The translations under genes were made by a program, and so were the position numbers. A stretch of DNA of 64,000 bases. Source: Brassicibacter mesophilus. GTDB lineage: Bacteria > Bacillota > Clostridia > Tissierellales > Proteiniboraceae. Numbering within the stretch: position 1 is the first letter of the stretch; each line of letters opens with the position of its first letter. Under the pieces are notes generated by a model that had not been told where the DNA came from, searched no databases, and was given only the letters and a program-made list of their open reading frames with translations. This document shows positions 35,468 through 44,211 of the stretch, one piece after another. The DNA is taken from contig NZ_JBNPXI010000002.1 in the NCBI RefSeq assembly GCF_050433385.1, positions 248,001-312,000 of the forward strand. Direction: 5' to 3'.

Positions 35468-36115
35468 TTAAGCATTCATTTGCTTTGCTACTTCTTCAGC
35501 AAAGTTCTCTTCTCTTTTTTCTAATCCTTCGCCTACTTCATATCTAACAAATCTTCTAATTTTTATATTTTCACCTATTTTAGCTATTTTCTCTGCAAGT
35601 AAGTCTTTAATAACTACATCTGGATTCTTGATAAAAGCTTGCTCTAGTAAGCATACTTCTTTATAGAACTTTTCAATTCTACCTTCTACCATTTTATCAA
35701 CAATTTGCTCTGGTTTTCCTTCATTTAGAGCTTGTTGTCTTAAAACTTCTCTTTCTCTATCTATATCTTCTTGTGGAACTTCCTCTTTAGAAACATATTT
35801 TGGATTTGCCGCTGCCACTTGCATAGCCATATCTTTAACAAATACCTTGAATTCTTCATTTTTAGCAACAAAATCAGTTTCAGAGTTTACTTCAATTAAA
35901 ACTCCAATTCTTCCTCCATGTATGTAAGATTCAACAATACCTTCAGAAGCAATTCTTCCTGATTTTTTAGCCGCTTTTGAAAGACCTTTTTCTCTTAGTA
36001 AGTCAATTGCCTTTTCAATATCTCCGTTAGTCTCTTCAAGAGCTTTTTTACAATCCATCATTCCAACACCAGTACGTTCTCTTAATTCTTTAACCATTGC
36101 AGCTGATATCGCCAT
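35468..36115 (-). CDS. tsf: Translation elongation factor Ts
   Basis: Nucleotide-exchange factor for EF-Tu. The protein of 215 residues begins MAISAAMVKELRERTG and carries the second signature GRIGVLIEVNSETDFVAKN. The C-terminal dimerisation region is the short form usual in Clostridia. I use the ATG at 36115 because AGGAGGCGAATAAC is upstream. The frame is open as far as 36196, but those codons cross the rpsB-tsf hairpin and are not expected to be translated. It follows rpsB by 82 bases. Confidence 0.97.
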   Translation of the reverse strand: MAISAAMVKELRERTGVGMMDCKKALEETNGDIEKAIDLLREKGLSKAAKKSGRIASEGIVESYIHGGRIGVLIEVNSETDFVAKNEEFKVFVKDMAMQVAAANPKYVSKEEVPQEDIDREREVLRQQALNEGKPEQIVDKMVEGRIEKFYKEVCLLEQAFIKNPDVVIKDLLAEKIAKIGENIKIRRFVRYEVGEGLEKREENFAEEVAKQMNA

Positions 36116-36154
36116 TGTTATTCGCCTCCTGTTTTTAATTAAATAAAAAGGTAA

Positions 36155-36206
36155 GAGCAGTAGGGGATTAACCTCCCTCATAACCCTTACCATCATACTA
36201 CTGCTC
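36155..36206 (-). repeat. Inverted repeat at the rpsB-tsf junction (possible attenuator)
   Basis: Nine-base arms CTACTGCTC (36198-36206, overlapping the rpsB stop) and GAGCAGTAG (36155-36163) enclose a 34-base loop. The loop contains a smaller GGGA/TCCC pairing. On the minus strand TTACCTTTTTATTT follows, a partial T-run. This could reduce tsf relative to rpsB transcription, as known for rpsB-tsf attenuators elsewhere. Confidence 0.5.
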
Positions 36207-36896
36207 TATTTGTTCGCCTTGTTTGCCTTCTAATACAGCATTAGCGATTGTTTCAGTAAGTAACTTAACAGCTCTTATAGCATCGTCGTTACCTGGTATT
36301 ACAAAGTCAACTTCATCTGGGTCACAGTTAGTATCTACAATACCAACAACTGGTATACCAAGTATTTTTGCTTCTTTAACAGCAATTTTTTCTTTTCTTG
36401 GGTCTACAACAAACAATGCATCAGGTGTTCTTTGCATATTCTTTATACCGCCTAAGAACTTTTCAAGTCTTTCAGCTTCATGTCTTAGCTTAATAACTTC
36501 TTTTTTAGGAAGAACATCAAAAGTACCGTCTTCCTCCATTTTTTGTAGCTGTTGAAGCCTCTCGATTCTTTTTCTTATAGTCTTATAGTTAGTAAGCATA
36601 CCACCTAGCCATCTTTGACTAACAAAATGCATTCCACATCTTTTTGCTTCATTTTCTATAGACTCTTGAGCCTGCTTCTTTGTACCTACAAATAGTACTT
36701 CTCCACCATTTGTCGCTACATCCTTTATGAATGTATACGCTTCTTCAACTTTACCAACAGTTTTTTGTAAGTCAATAATGTAAATTCCATTTCTCTCTGT
36801 GAAAATATACTCAGCCATTTTCGGATTCCATCTTCTTGTCTGATGACCAAAATGAACTCCTGCTTCTAATAGGCTTTTCATTGTAATTACTGACAT
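36198..36896 (-). CDS. rpsB: 30S ribosomal protein S2
   Basis: Essential small-subunit protein, 232 residues. Visible blocks include LLEAGVHFGHQTRRWNPKM, FTERNGIYIIDLQKT, FVGTKKQAQ and VVDPRKEKIAVKEA. The ATG at 36896 follows AGGGAGGTGAAGTA. It has its own consensus-like promoter at 37002-37030 and a leader of about 100 bases with a strong stem. Upstream lies the SwrB-like gene, as in Bacillus. Confidence 0.98.
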   Translation of the reverse strand: MSVITMKSLLEAGVHFGHQTRRWNPKMAEYIFTERNGIYIIDLQKTVGKVEEAYTFIKDVATNGGEVLFVGTKKQAQESIENEAKRCGMHFVSQRWLGGMLTNYKTIRKRIERLQQLQKMEEDGTFDVLPKKEVIKLRHEAERLEKFLGGIKNMQRTPDALFVVDPRKEKIAVKEAKILGIPVVGIVDTNCDPDEVDFVIPGNDDAIRAVKLLTETIANAVLEGKQGEQIEQ

Positions 36897-36937
36897 TACT
36901 TCACCTCCCTTTGTTTTTAACCTCCACCCTCATCAGT

Positions 36938-36971
36938 TTTATAAAGGACCATACAGGCACAGCTTTATAAA
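36938..36971 (-). promoter_or_regulatory. Stem-loop in the rpsB leader
   Basis: Nine-base arms TTTATAAAG and CTTTATAAA (plus-strand 36938-36946, 36963-36971) enclose 16 bases that include a GCC/GGT pairing on the minus strand. It lies between the rpsB promoter and ribosome binding site, where a leader for S2 autoregulation would be expected. Not matched here to a specific RNA family. Confidence 0.5.
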
Positions 36972-37001
36972 TCAAAGAGTGTGTGTAGTTTTACCTTATG
37001 T

Positions 37002-37030
37002 AGTATAACACACGAATAAATATTTGGCAA
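37002..37030 (-). promoter_or_regulatory. Sigma-A promoter of rpsB
   Basis: On the minus strand TTGCCA (37025-37030) and TATACT (37002-37007) are 17 bases apart, 5/6 matches each. It would start transcription near 36995, giving a leader of about 100 bases. A further TTGACA (37046-37051) lies upstream without a matching -10 at the right spacing. Confidence 0.78.
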
Positions 37031-37120
37031 TATTTTTTTAAACATTGTCAAATCTATTCTATTATATTAGTATATATTTCACAACTAAAAGCATTTTATT
37101 CAAATTCTTGATTTTATTAA

Positions 37121-37576
37121 TCATCTACTAGAAGAATTTTTAAGGCTATCCATTTTTAATATAATGTCAATCTCCCTAATGCCTTTTCCTAATTTTTTTG
37201 CGACCTCTTGGTTGCTGAGTCCTATTTCTCTAAGCTCATTAATTTTTTTGAGTATGTTATCTGAACTGTTCATGTTATCATGTCTGTGTCCATTTTCTTC
37301 ATTTTCAGTGCTCTTTATTATCCTTTCATTACTTAAGCACGTTTTTAAATTATCGTCACTAAATAAATTTTCTGACTTAACAGTAGGTTCAATTTTATCA
37401 TGAAAAACTTTTTCAAAACTATTATGATCAATACGTTCTTCTTCATGAATATTACCTGATTGTTCTATGACAACATCATGATCATTATTGGACAATGATG
37501 ATCTATTATTAAATATTATAAGGCAAACAGACACTATTATAACCAAAATACTAAAAAACAATATGAAAGAACTCAT
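37121..37576 (-). CDS. SwrB/DUF6115-like protein
   Basis: Protein of 151 residues with an N-terminal membrane helix (about 4-23), a long charged and probably disordered middle, and a C-terminal helical module LREIGLSNQEVAKKLGKGIREI that looks like a degenerate helix-turn-helix. This layout and the location between the sigD cluster and rpsB match Bacillus SwrB, which promotes flagellar export switch activation and swarming. The sequence similarity I can judge is limited to the architecture and the C-terminal motif. The ATG at 37576 follows AAGAGGTGCATA. Last gene of the flagellar cluster. Confidence 0.68.
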   Translation of the reverse strand: MSSFILFFSILVIIVSVCLIIFNNRSSLSNNDHDVVIEQSGNIHEEERIDHNSFEKVFHDKIEPTVKSENLFSDDNLKTCLSNERIIKSTENEENGHRHDNMNSSDNILKKINELREIGLSNQEVAKKLGKGIREIDIILKMDSLKNSSSR

Positions 37577-37589
37577 TATGCACCTCTTA

Positions 37590-37916
37590 TTAAATCTTAA
37601 TATCTATGTTAAATCCTAATACACCATCTACATTTCCTTTTTCTAAATCTTTTTCTTCGTGTGCGTTAGAATTATTATTATCTTTATCTTTTTGTTTTGT
37701 ATTATGTTCTCTTTTTTTGTTGTCTTTTGTAATTTTAGCCTTAGACATTTTCTCAGAATTTCTTACTTGTCTTAACTCTTTCTCAGTCTTTTTTGCTTGA
37801 TCATTATTTTGAAAATAAGCAAAGCTTTTTTGCTTATCATTTTCCATTTGCTGCATTTTTGACAGTTGTTGGGTCTTAGGCATTAATGTCTTCATGTCCA
37901 CAGGTCGTATGGTCAT
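37590..37916 (-). CDS. Unknown charged protein in the flagellar cluster
   Basis: Protein of 108 residues, opening MTIRPVDMKTLMPKTQQ. The middle is very rich in lysine, glutamate, glutamine and asparagine, with no membrane helix or signal peptide. It ends with a hydrophobic GVLGFNIDIKI. The opening resembles small proteins found at the same place in other Clostridia, but I cannot name a family. The ATG at 37916 follows GGGGTGATAAA. It lies 13 bases before the SwrB-like gene and 21 after the FapA-like gene. It is probably intrinsically disordered. A flagellar link is suggested only by position. Confidence 0.6.
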   Translation of the reverse strand: MTIRPVDMKTLMPKTQQLSKMQQMENDKQKSFAYFQNNDQAKKTEKELRQVRNSEKMSKAKITKDNKKREHNTKQKDKDNNNSNAHEEKDLEKGNVDGVLGFNIDIKI

Positions 37917-37937
37917 TTTATCACCCCATATTACATA

Positions 37938-39749
37938 TTACATTTCATATGGTCCAATTTTTACACTACCTTTTTCACTATAAATAGTACAGTATTTAAT
38001 TTCTTCTCTAACAAACATGACGCTATTTCCAACTATTATTTTTACACCTGGATATATTATGTTTTGAACCTTTATCTTTCCTTTCGAAAGTAATTCTATT
38101 TCATAGTCTATTTGTTCAATTTTAGATTTCAAATCTTCAATTTTTTGAGCCAAAATTGTCCTAGTCCGCAATGACTTTATCAATATTTGTTTCTTATCTT
38201 CTTCTAATTTGTTGTTTTTTGCTAATCTATTCAAAAGACTTATTGTTTGATCAAGCTTATTTATACTTAATTCTGTATTCTCTATTTCAGTTTTTATATT
38301 GTCTTGCTTTGTCCTAATGTTTGGATCAACGCCTACTTCAACAATTGTTGTCGTGGCCATACTTGATCCTATAGTTTTTGCATGTATTTCTTTTGTAGCT
38401 TTACATATTCCTCCTACTATTAATCCCTTCTTACCTTCAACTCTTATTATACCTTTACTCATGACTTCACTATGCATTATAGCCTCAGCATTTACAGAAC
38501 CTTCTGAATAAATACAGCAATTTTCAATAAATCTAGAGCTAATATCACCTTTTGATACTAATCTAGCTTTATTAAATCCTTGTACTCCTCTTTTTAAAAC
38601 AATACTACCATCACTTTTTACTATAGCACCTTCAACTACACCTTCAACTTCAATGTCTCCTTCACAGACTACCTCAAAACCAGTTAAAACGCTACCTTTT
38701 ATTCTCACAGCTCCATTAAATTCTATATTCCCAGTTGAATTATCTACATTGCTTAGAACTTCATAAACCTCGTGAACTACTAATTTATCCTTATCAAAGT
38801 ATACGTGACCATCGGAGTCAGAAATTAAGTACTTTCCATCTTCAGAAACAACAACGTTTTTCCCATATTTTATCTTCTTTTCTTTTCCTTTTTTGTTTGG
38901 TAGAACTTGTCCAAATACATTCGTACCTGGATTACCTTCAGTAGGAGGAATTATCTCTGATAGTATATCACCTTTTTTAACATTAGTTATTAATCCAAGA
39001 TTTCTATAATCAACACTTCCATCCTCTAATATCTGTGGAGCTATGTTTTCCTTTAGCTTGAATTTGAAGTCTATAAACCCATCTTTACCATCAACAGGGT
39101 TTTGTCCAGATGCAATTAAAATTTTTCTATTGTACAGTTTTTCTTCTATTACACGCTTAACCTCGTTAATGTCTAATCCGTATCTAATTTTTTCAGCGAT
39201 TTTACTAAGAGCCTTACTTATATCCATATCCTTTCCACCTTCAGGTGGAATTAGAGTAATAAAAGCATTCATTTTATCTTGAGATATATCAATAATAACA
39301 TCTGCATCAATAGGTATTTCTTGTTGGAATGGTGCAAATCTTATAGGGTTACCTTCCATATTATTTACTGTATCTTGCAATATTTGCTTATCATAATTCT
39401 CAATTTTTTTAAGCTTGACTTTTTTAATAACATCTTCGTAACTGACGCATGTATTTAACCCACCGTATACCGATAGATATACTCCATCCTTAAGATATGT
39501 TATTTCAAAAAAACCGTGATTCTCAATCTCATCTTCTATTTTCTTTAGCTCATCTTCTATTTCATCATCACTTAAATTACTCACAGAAATTTTAATTTTA
39601 TATTTCTTAATAGGAATACCCATTAAAATTTTTCCTTTTTCTAATATCTCAATTTTTACTTCATCTTTGGTTTTATTTAAATCTTTAAGCCCCTGTAATA
39701 TTAAATCATCTAAATCGTTGCCTTCCAAAATCAAATAATTCTCCACCAT
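37938..39749 (-). CDS. fapA: DUF342/FapA-family flagellar assembly protein
   Basis: Cytoplasmic protein of 603 residues. The N-terminal part (about 1-110) resembles a KH/Jag-like domain. The central part (about 230-430) has repeated short beta strands such as GDIEVEGVVEGAIVKSDGSI and GIIRVEGKKGLIVGG, consistent with a beta-helix. A coiled-coil region (about 480-560) follows. FapA homologues influence flagellar assembly and swimming in Vibrio, and the family is often next to fliA/sigD. The ATG at 39749 follows GGGGTGTGATGAG. It lies 19 bases after sigD. The gene symbol reflects family; the function here is inferred. Confidence 0.78.
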   Translation of the reverse strand: MVENYLILEGNDLDDLILQGLKDLNKTKDEVKIEILEKGKILMGIPIKKYKIKISVSNLSDDEIEDELKKIEDEIENHGFFEITYLKDGVYLSVYGGLNTCVSYEDVIKKVKLKKIENYDKQILQDTVNNMEGNPIRFAPFQQEIPIDADVIIDISQDKMNAFITLIPPEGGKDMDISKALSKIAEKIRYGLDINEVKRVIEEKLYNRKILIASGQNPVDGKDGFIDFKFKLKENIAPQILEDGSVDYRNLGLITNVKKGDILSEIIPPTEGNPGTNVFGQVLPNKKGKEKKIKYGKNVVVSEDGKYLISDSDGHVYFDKDKLVVHEVYEVLSNVDNSTGNIEFNGAVRIKGSVLTGFEVVCEGDIEVEGVVEGAIVKSDGSIVLKRGVQGFNKARLVSKGDISSRFIENCCIYSEGSVNAEAIMHSEVMSKGIIRVEGKKGLIVGGICKATKEIHAKTIGSSMATTTIVEVGVDPNIRTKQDNIKTEIENTELSINKLDQTISLLNRLAKNNKLEEDKKQILIKSLRTRTILAQKIEDLKSKIEQIDYEIELLSKGKIKVQNIIYPGVKIIVGNSVMFVREEIKYCTIYSEKGSVKIGPYEM

Positions 39750-39767
39750 CTCATCACACCCCGTATC

Positions 39768-40511
39768 TTAATAGCCATCAATTCCCAATTTATTCAAACT
39801 GTTCCTTATTGACATTATTGCTTTACTATGTATCTGAGATATCCTAGATTCTGACAAATTCAATATTTTCCCAATCTCCTTATACGTGAGTTCGTCGTAG
39901 TAATATAGTGATATCACTAATTTTTCCTTCTCATTTAAATCTTCAATAGAATGAGCTAAAATTTGTTTAATTTCTTTATCCTCATAAATTCTCTCTGGAT
40001 AATCAGATTCACTACTATTTAAGCTAATATCTCCTCTTGTATAGATCATCTCCTCTAGAGAGACCATGTTCAATGTTGATATTTCTGCAAGAGTATTTTC
40101 AACTTCACAAATGCTGATATTAAGTTGTTTTGAAATATCACTAATACTTGCACTTCTTCCAAATTTATTTTCTAATTCATCTATAGCTCTTTCAATTTCT
40201 TTAGATTTTCTTCTAAGCCCACGAGGTACCCAATCGATTTTCCTTAGATTATCTATGATTGCACCTCTAATTCTAATTTGAGCATAAGTTTCAAATTTAA
40301 GATCTCTACTAATATCAAATTTTTCAATAGCATCAATCAACCCAAAAACTCCAAACCCTAGTAAATCATCGTATTCTACATTCCCTCCATAAAAATTATA
40401 CAGCCTTCCTGAGACAATCTTTACTAATTGAATATAGTGAATAATTAACTGTTGCTTGTAGCTATTATCACCCGAGCTCTTATATGATTTCCATAATTCA
40501 TCTATAGTCAA
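39768..40511 (-). CDS. sigD: Flagellar RNA polymerase sigma factor SigD/FliA
   Basis: Sigma-28 family factor that directs late flagellar, motility and chemotaxis genes. The 247-residue protein has region 2 (YDDLLGFGVFGLIDAIEKFD), region 3 (around residue 95-165) and region 4 with the helix-turn-helix YKEIGKILNLSESRISQIHSKA. The start is TTG at 40511 with TAGGAGGTGGTAGA upstream. It comes after cheD, as in Bacillus, and an anti-sigma FlgM gene is not in this window. Confidence 0.96.
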   Translation of the reverse strand: MTIDELWKSYKSSGDNSYKQQLIIHYIQLVKIVSGRLYNFYGGNVEYDDLLGFGVFGLIDAIEKFDISRDLKFETYAQIRIRGAIIDNLRKIDWVPRGLRRKSKEIERAIDELENKFGRSASISDISKQLNISICEVENTLAEISTLNMVSLEEMIYTRGDISLNSSESDYPERIYEDKEIKQILAHSIEDLNEKEKLVISLYYYDELTYKEIGKILNLSESRISQIHSKAIMSIRNSLNKLGIDGY

Positions 40512-40582
40512 TCTACCACCTCCTACAAGGTGAAAGTATTATCAATACATACTGGAATACAAAAGATGCTAGTAGCATATTT

Positions 40583-41065
40583 TTATATGTTTTTCGTACC
40601 ATGACCTATTGTCTTTACTAATAAACTTCCGTCAAGTGAATTTAGTTCTATTGTTCTCCCATAATTTCCACCTGTATCTTCAGAAATAATCGGTATATTT
40701 AGCTCCTGAATTTTCCTCTTAGCAGCTTCTACATTTCTTTCTCCAATCCTAAGAACATCATTTTTAGAATTAAAAGAAAACATTTGGGAGCCTCCAGCAA
40801 GTTTTGCTACAATATTTCTTTTGCTTGCACCAATAAAAAGCATTTCATCCAAAAGCAATTCAATAGCTGTATCAGCAAATTTAGCCTTATTACTATTATT
40901 TTTAATCTCTACACTTGAAGGGAGCATAATATGTGCTAATCCTGCTATTTTGTTTATCTTATCGTAAAATGCAATTCCCACGCATGATCCTAACCCTAAT
41001 GTGGTTAATGTTCCTGGTGACTTAACTGTTTTTAAATCTGCCATCCCAACTTTTACAGCTTCCAT
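40583..41065 (-). CDS. cheD: Chemoreceptor glutamine deamidase CheD
   Basis: Deamidates receptor glutamines and binds CheC, linking receptor state to adaptation. The catalytic cysteine C28 (GLGSCVG) and histidine H45 (GLAHIMLP) are both present in a protein of 160 residues. The ATG at 41065 is two bases after the cheC stop; GGGG is the only visible ribosome-binding sequence, so coupling with cheC is likely. The cheC-cheD-sigD order matches Bacillus. Confidence 0.95.
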   Translation of the reverse strand: MEAVKVGMADLKTVKSPGTLTTLGLGSCVGIAFYDKINKIAGLAHIMLPSSVEIKNNSNKAKFADTAIELLLDEMLFIGASKRNIVAKLAGGSQMFSFNSKNDVLRIGERNVEAAKRKIQELNIPIISEDTGGNYGRTIELNSLDGSLLVKTIGHGTKNI

Positions 41066-41067
41066 GA

Positions 41068-41682
41068 TTAAATTACCCCTAAACTATCAAGAATTTTTTC
41101 AAATGATTCTAGCTCTGGTATTAGGAATAAATCTCCAGTAACCTTTCTATCATCTTCTTCAAATTGCGTTTCTATAAAAATCACATTATCCCCAATGTGT
41201 CCGAATTGAACAGCTGGTACACTTAGTATTGCTCCAGCCATGTCAATACAAATAGACGGTACTGATATCTTCAAATTCAAGCCTGTTAAAGTACTTAGAG
41301 AGTTGATATATGATGCTGAAAGAATATTACCAACTTCAGATAATGCTGACATATCCATATCATCAAGCTCTAAATGGTCTTCACATCTTCGAAAGAGCAT
41401 ATTAACTAAGTTCTTAGCTGAACTTAAGCTTAGGATAAACATTATATTACCCTCGATATCTCCTTCCATTTCAAAGTAAATACCAACAACTGGTATTTCG
41501 TCATCTCCTAGAATACCTGCAACATCTTTAAATTCAAGTATCTTAACTTGTGGAACTTGCATATCCACCCTCTTATCTAACATCGAAGCTAAAGCTGTCG
41601 CTGCATTGCCCGAGCCAATGTTACCAAGCTCTTTTAGAACATCTATCAAAGTTGAATTTAAATTATTCAAATTTAGTTTCAT
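41068..41682 (-). CDS. cheC: CheY-P phosphatase CheC
   Basis: Dephosphorylates CheY-P and regulates CheD. Both pseudo-symmetric active sites fit the D/S-x3-E-x2-N-x22-P pattern: D14-E18-N21-P44 and S112-E116-N119-P142. The length of 204 is normal. The ATG at 41682 has GAGGTGTGAA upstream. It forms an operon with cheW and cheD. FliY in the same window carries a second such phosphatase domain. Confidence 0.95.
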   Translation of the reverse strand: MKLNLNNLNSTLIDVLKELGNIGSGNAATALASMLDKRVDMQVPQVKILEFKDVAGILGDDEIPVVGIYFEMEGDIEGNIMFILSLSSAKNLVNMLFRRCEDHLELDDMDMSALSEVGNILSASYINSLSTLTGLNLKISVPSICIDMAGAILSVPAVQFGHIGDNVIFIETQFEEDDRKVTGDLFLIPELESFEKILDSLGVI

Positions 41683-41691
41683 TTCACACCT

Positions 41692-42153
41692 CTAGTTTAT
41701 TAACTCTGTTTCTCTATAACCAATAACTTTTTCAATATCAATTAATATTATTAGCTTAGAGTCTTTTTTCCCAACACCCTTTACAAAATCATCTGAAATG
41801 TTATCTTTTATTTCAGGAGGATTATCTATACTATCTGAGTTAAGTTGCATTACTTCTGAAGAAGAATCTACAAGCAAGCCAATAAGTGTTTCATTCGTAA
41901 GAACAATAATTATTCTTGAATCCGAATCAATTTCTTTACAGTCGATACCAAATCTCTTCCTCAAATCGATTACTGGTACAACCTCTCCTCTTAGATTTAT
42001 AACTCCTTTTACATACTCAGGTGCATTCGGTATTCTAGTAAAAGCCTGAACTCTTTCTATGGCTTTAACATTATTAATATCAATTCCATAATACTCTTCA
42101 TCGATTTTGAAAGCTACATATTTTTTTTCTTCAACTATATTTGTAGTATTCAT
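41692..42153 (-). CDS. cheW: Chemotaxis coupling protein CheW
   Basis: Couples chemoreceptors to the CheA kinase. The 153-residue protein is a single CheW domain with YGIDINNVKAIERV and GVINLRGEVVPVIDLRKRFG blocks. The ATG at 42153 is preceded by AAAGGGGGATAAAA. It follows cheA by 15 bases, as in the conserved cheA-cheW-cheC-cheD-sigD array. Confidence 0.97.
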   Translation of the reverse strand: MNTTNIVEEKKYVAFKIDEEYYGIDINNVKAIERVQAFTRIPNAPEYVKGVINLRGEVVPVIDLRKRFGIDCKEIDSDSRIIIVLTNETLIGLLVDSSSEVMQLNSDSIDNPPEIKDNISDDFVKGVGKKDSKLIILIDIEKVIGYRETELIN

Positions 42154-42168
42154 TTTTATCCCCCTTTA

Positions 42169-44208
42169 CTAAAATAATGAATTAACATCTAATATTAAGG
42201 ATATTCTTCCATTACCAAGTATTGTAGCTCCGGCAAGATGTTGAATACCTGATAAAAACCTACCCAATGACTTGATAACTATTTCTTGCTGTCCAATAAG
42301 TTTATCAACAATTAAACCCGCTTCTTTATCACCTTTTTTAACTATGACCATTATTATTTCTTCATTTTCTTCCATATCATCAATGCCTAATATTTTATTT
42401 AATCTAATAATCGGAAGAGTTTTATTCCTAAATAGTACTACTTCTTGGTTTTGAACTTTTCTTATGTCTTTACTTAGCACTGGGGTGATTTCCCTAATAG
42501 AACTTAATGGAATAGCATATATTTCAGTGCTTAAGTTGATAAGAAGAGCCTGAATAATTGCTAGAGTTAGAGGGAGCCTTATGATGAATTTTGTACCAAC
42601 TCCTTTTTTTGTTTCAACTTCAACTACACCGTTTATAGATTCAATCTTGGTTTTAACTACGTCTAATCCGACCCCTCTTCCAGATACATCTGAAATAGTA
42701 TCTGCCGTGCTAAAGCCTGGCCTAAACAATAGTCCTACAGCTTCATCTTCTGAAATCCCTTCGGACTCAGACGAGGTTAATAATCCTCTTTCAACAGCTT
42801 TCTTCTTAACTTTGTCTATATTTATGCCAGCACCATCATCGTCTAACTCTATCACCACAGTATTTCCGTCTGGGTATGCTTTTAGCTTAAGAACACCCGT
42901 TTCATTTTTCCCAGAATTCTTTCTTATTTCAGGACTTTCTATTCCATGGTCTATAGAGTTTCTAATCAAGTGAATTAACGGATCTCCAATTTCATCAATA
43001 ATTGTTCGGTCTACCTCTGTCTCTTCTCCTGACATTTGTAAGTCTATTTCTTTTCCAAGCTCCCTAGAAAGATCTCTTACCATTCTAGGAAATCTGTTAA
43101 AAACTCTTTCTATAGGTACCATTCTTACTTTCATAACTGCATCATGCAAGCTTGTGGTAATTCTTTCAAGATATTCTATTGCCTCATTCATATTATCTTT
43201 GCTTGTTGAATCACTATCTTCAAGTCTAGTTTTTATTATAATAAGTTCACTAACCAAATTCATTAAATTATCAAGCCTATCTATATCAACTCTGACAGTC
43301 TTACCAATTTTGCTTGACTGTTTCTTTTTTTCATGGTTGATAAAATTATTGCTTTTTCCCTTCTTTTCATCGGATTCATTGGTGCTATCTTCAGAAAGTT
43401 TTACAGAATTTGTTACAGGCTGCTCTGATGCAACAGCTATCTCTTCCATTGTTGTATTTTGATCTAAGTGAATTTCGTTTATTTGAACATCTTCAACTTC
43501 AGAAATTGAAATGAGCTGCTGCTTTATCTCTTCTATTTCTTTATTAGAAACAATAGTGAGTGAAAAAAGAGAGTCGAATTTCTCATCTTCTATATCTTCC
43601 GCTGGAGGATTTGATTGTATAATTTCTGAATGACTTTCTAAAGTGTTAAAAACAATAAAAGCTCTTGCAGATTTCAACATACACTCTTTACTTAGCTTTA
43701 CATCAATATTGAAGATATTTAGGCCTTTAGTTTTAGCATTGTATAAAGCTTTCCTTACATATTCATCAAATTGATAACTCTTTTCTGAGCCTAGTTCGCT
43801 GTTCAAATTCACATCGGAACCTTGCTTATTATTAATAGTATTATTCAATAATTCAACTAAGTCAGTGCTATCTAAGTTCCCTTCCTTTCCAATTTCACCG
43901 ATATTAGCTATATATTCATCAAGAGTATCAAAGCATCTAAATAATATATCTATTATATTGGAAGAAACTTTAATTTCATCATTTCTTATAGCTTGAAGTA
44001 AGTTTTCCATTTCATGTGTCAAACTCGCTATCTTACTAAAACCCATAGTACCTGACATACCTTTCAATGTGTGAGCTACTCTGAAAATCTCGTTAAGTAA
44101 ATTCTTATCTTCAGCGTTCTTCTCTAAATTAAGCAAGTTTTCATTCATATACTGTAAGTTTTCCTTAGACTCTTCGATAAACATATCTAAATATTGATTC
44201 ATATCCAT
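42169..44208 (-). CDS. cheA: Chemotaxis histidine kinase CheA
   Basis: Receptor-controlled kinase that phosphorylates CheY and CheB. The 679 residues contain, in order, an Hpt domain with phospho-accepting H46 (RVAHTLKGM), a P2 CheY/CheB-binding domain (about 155-250), an acidic linker, the dimerisation helices (about 305-365), the HATPase domain with LIRNSIDHGIE, DDGAGIN and FSTADTISDVSGRGVGLDV, and a C-terminal CheW-like domain (about 540-679). The ATG at 44208 has GAGGTGTAAACC upstream. Length and domain order match Bacillus CheA. Confidence 0.97.
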   Translation of the reverse strand: MDMNQYLDMFIEESKENLQYMNENLLNLEKNAEDKNLLNEIFRVAHTLKGMSGTMGFSKIASLTHEMENLLQAIRNDEIKVSSNIIDILFRCFDTLDEYIANIGEIGKEGNLDSTDLVELLNNTINNKQGSDVNLNSELGSEKSYQFDEYVRKALYNAKTKGLNIFNIDVKLSKECMLKSARAFIVFNTLESHSEIIQSNPPAEDIEDEKFDSLFSLTIVSNKEIEEIKQQLISISEVEDVQINEIHLDQNTTMEEIAVASEQPVTNSVKLSEDSTNESDEKKGKSNNFINHEKKKQSSKIGKTVRVDIDRLDNLMNLVSELIIIKTRLEDSDSTSKDNMNEAIEYLERITTSLHDAVMKVRMVPIERVFNRFPRMVRDLSRELGKEIDLQMSGEETEVDRTIIDEIGDPLIHLIRNSIDHGIESPEIRKNSGKNETGVLKLKAYPDGNTVVIELDDDGAGINIDKVKKKAVERGLLTSSESEGISEDEAVGLLFRPGFSTADTISDVSGRGVGLDVVKTKIESINGVVEVETKKGVGTKFIIRLPLTLAIIQALLINLSTEIYAIPLSSIREITPVLSKDIRKVQNQEVVLFRNKTLPIIRLNKILGIDDMEENEEIIMVIVKKGDKEAGLIVDKLIGQQEIVIKSLGRFLSGIQHLAGATILGNGRISLILDVNSLF

Positions 44209-44211
44209 GGT

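Noticed and set aside
36116..36196. 27-codon N-terminal extension of tsf
   Set aside because: The frame is open, but it crosses the rpsB-tsf hairpin. The ATG at 36115 has a strong ribosome binding site and gives the canonical EF-Ts start.
40512..40582. Small ATGCT/AGCAT hairpin and AT-rich promoter-like bases before sigD
   Set aside because: The stem is only five bases with a weak T stretch, and no -35/-10 pair with correct spacing was found.
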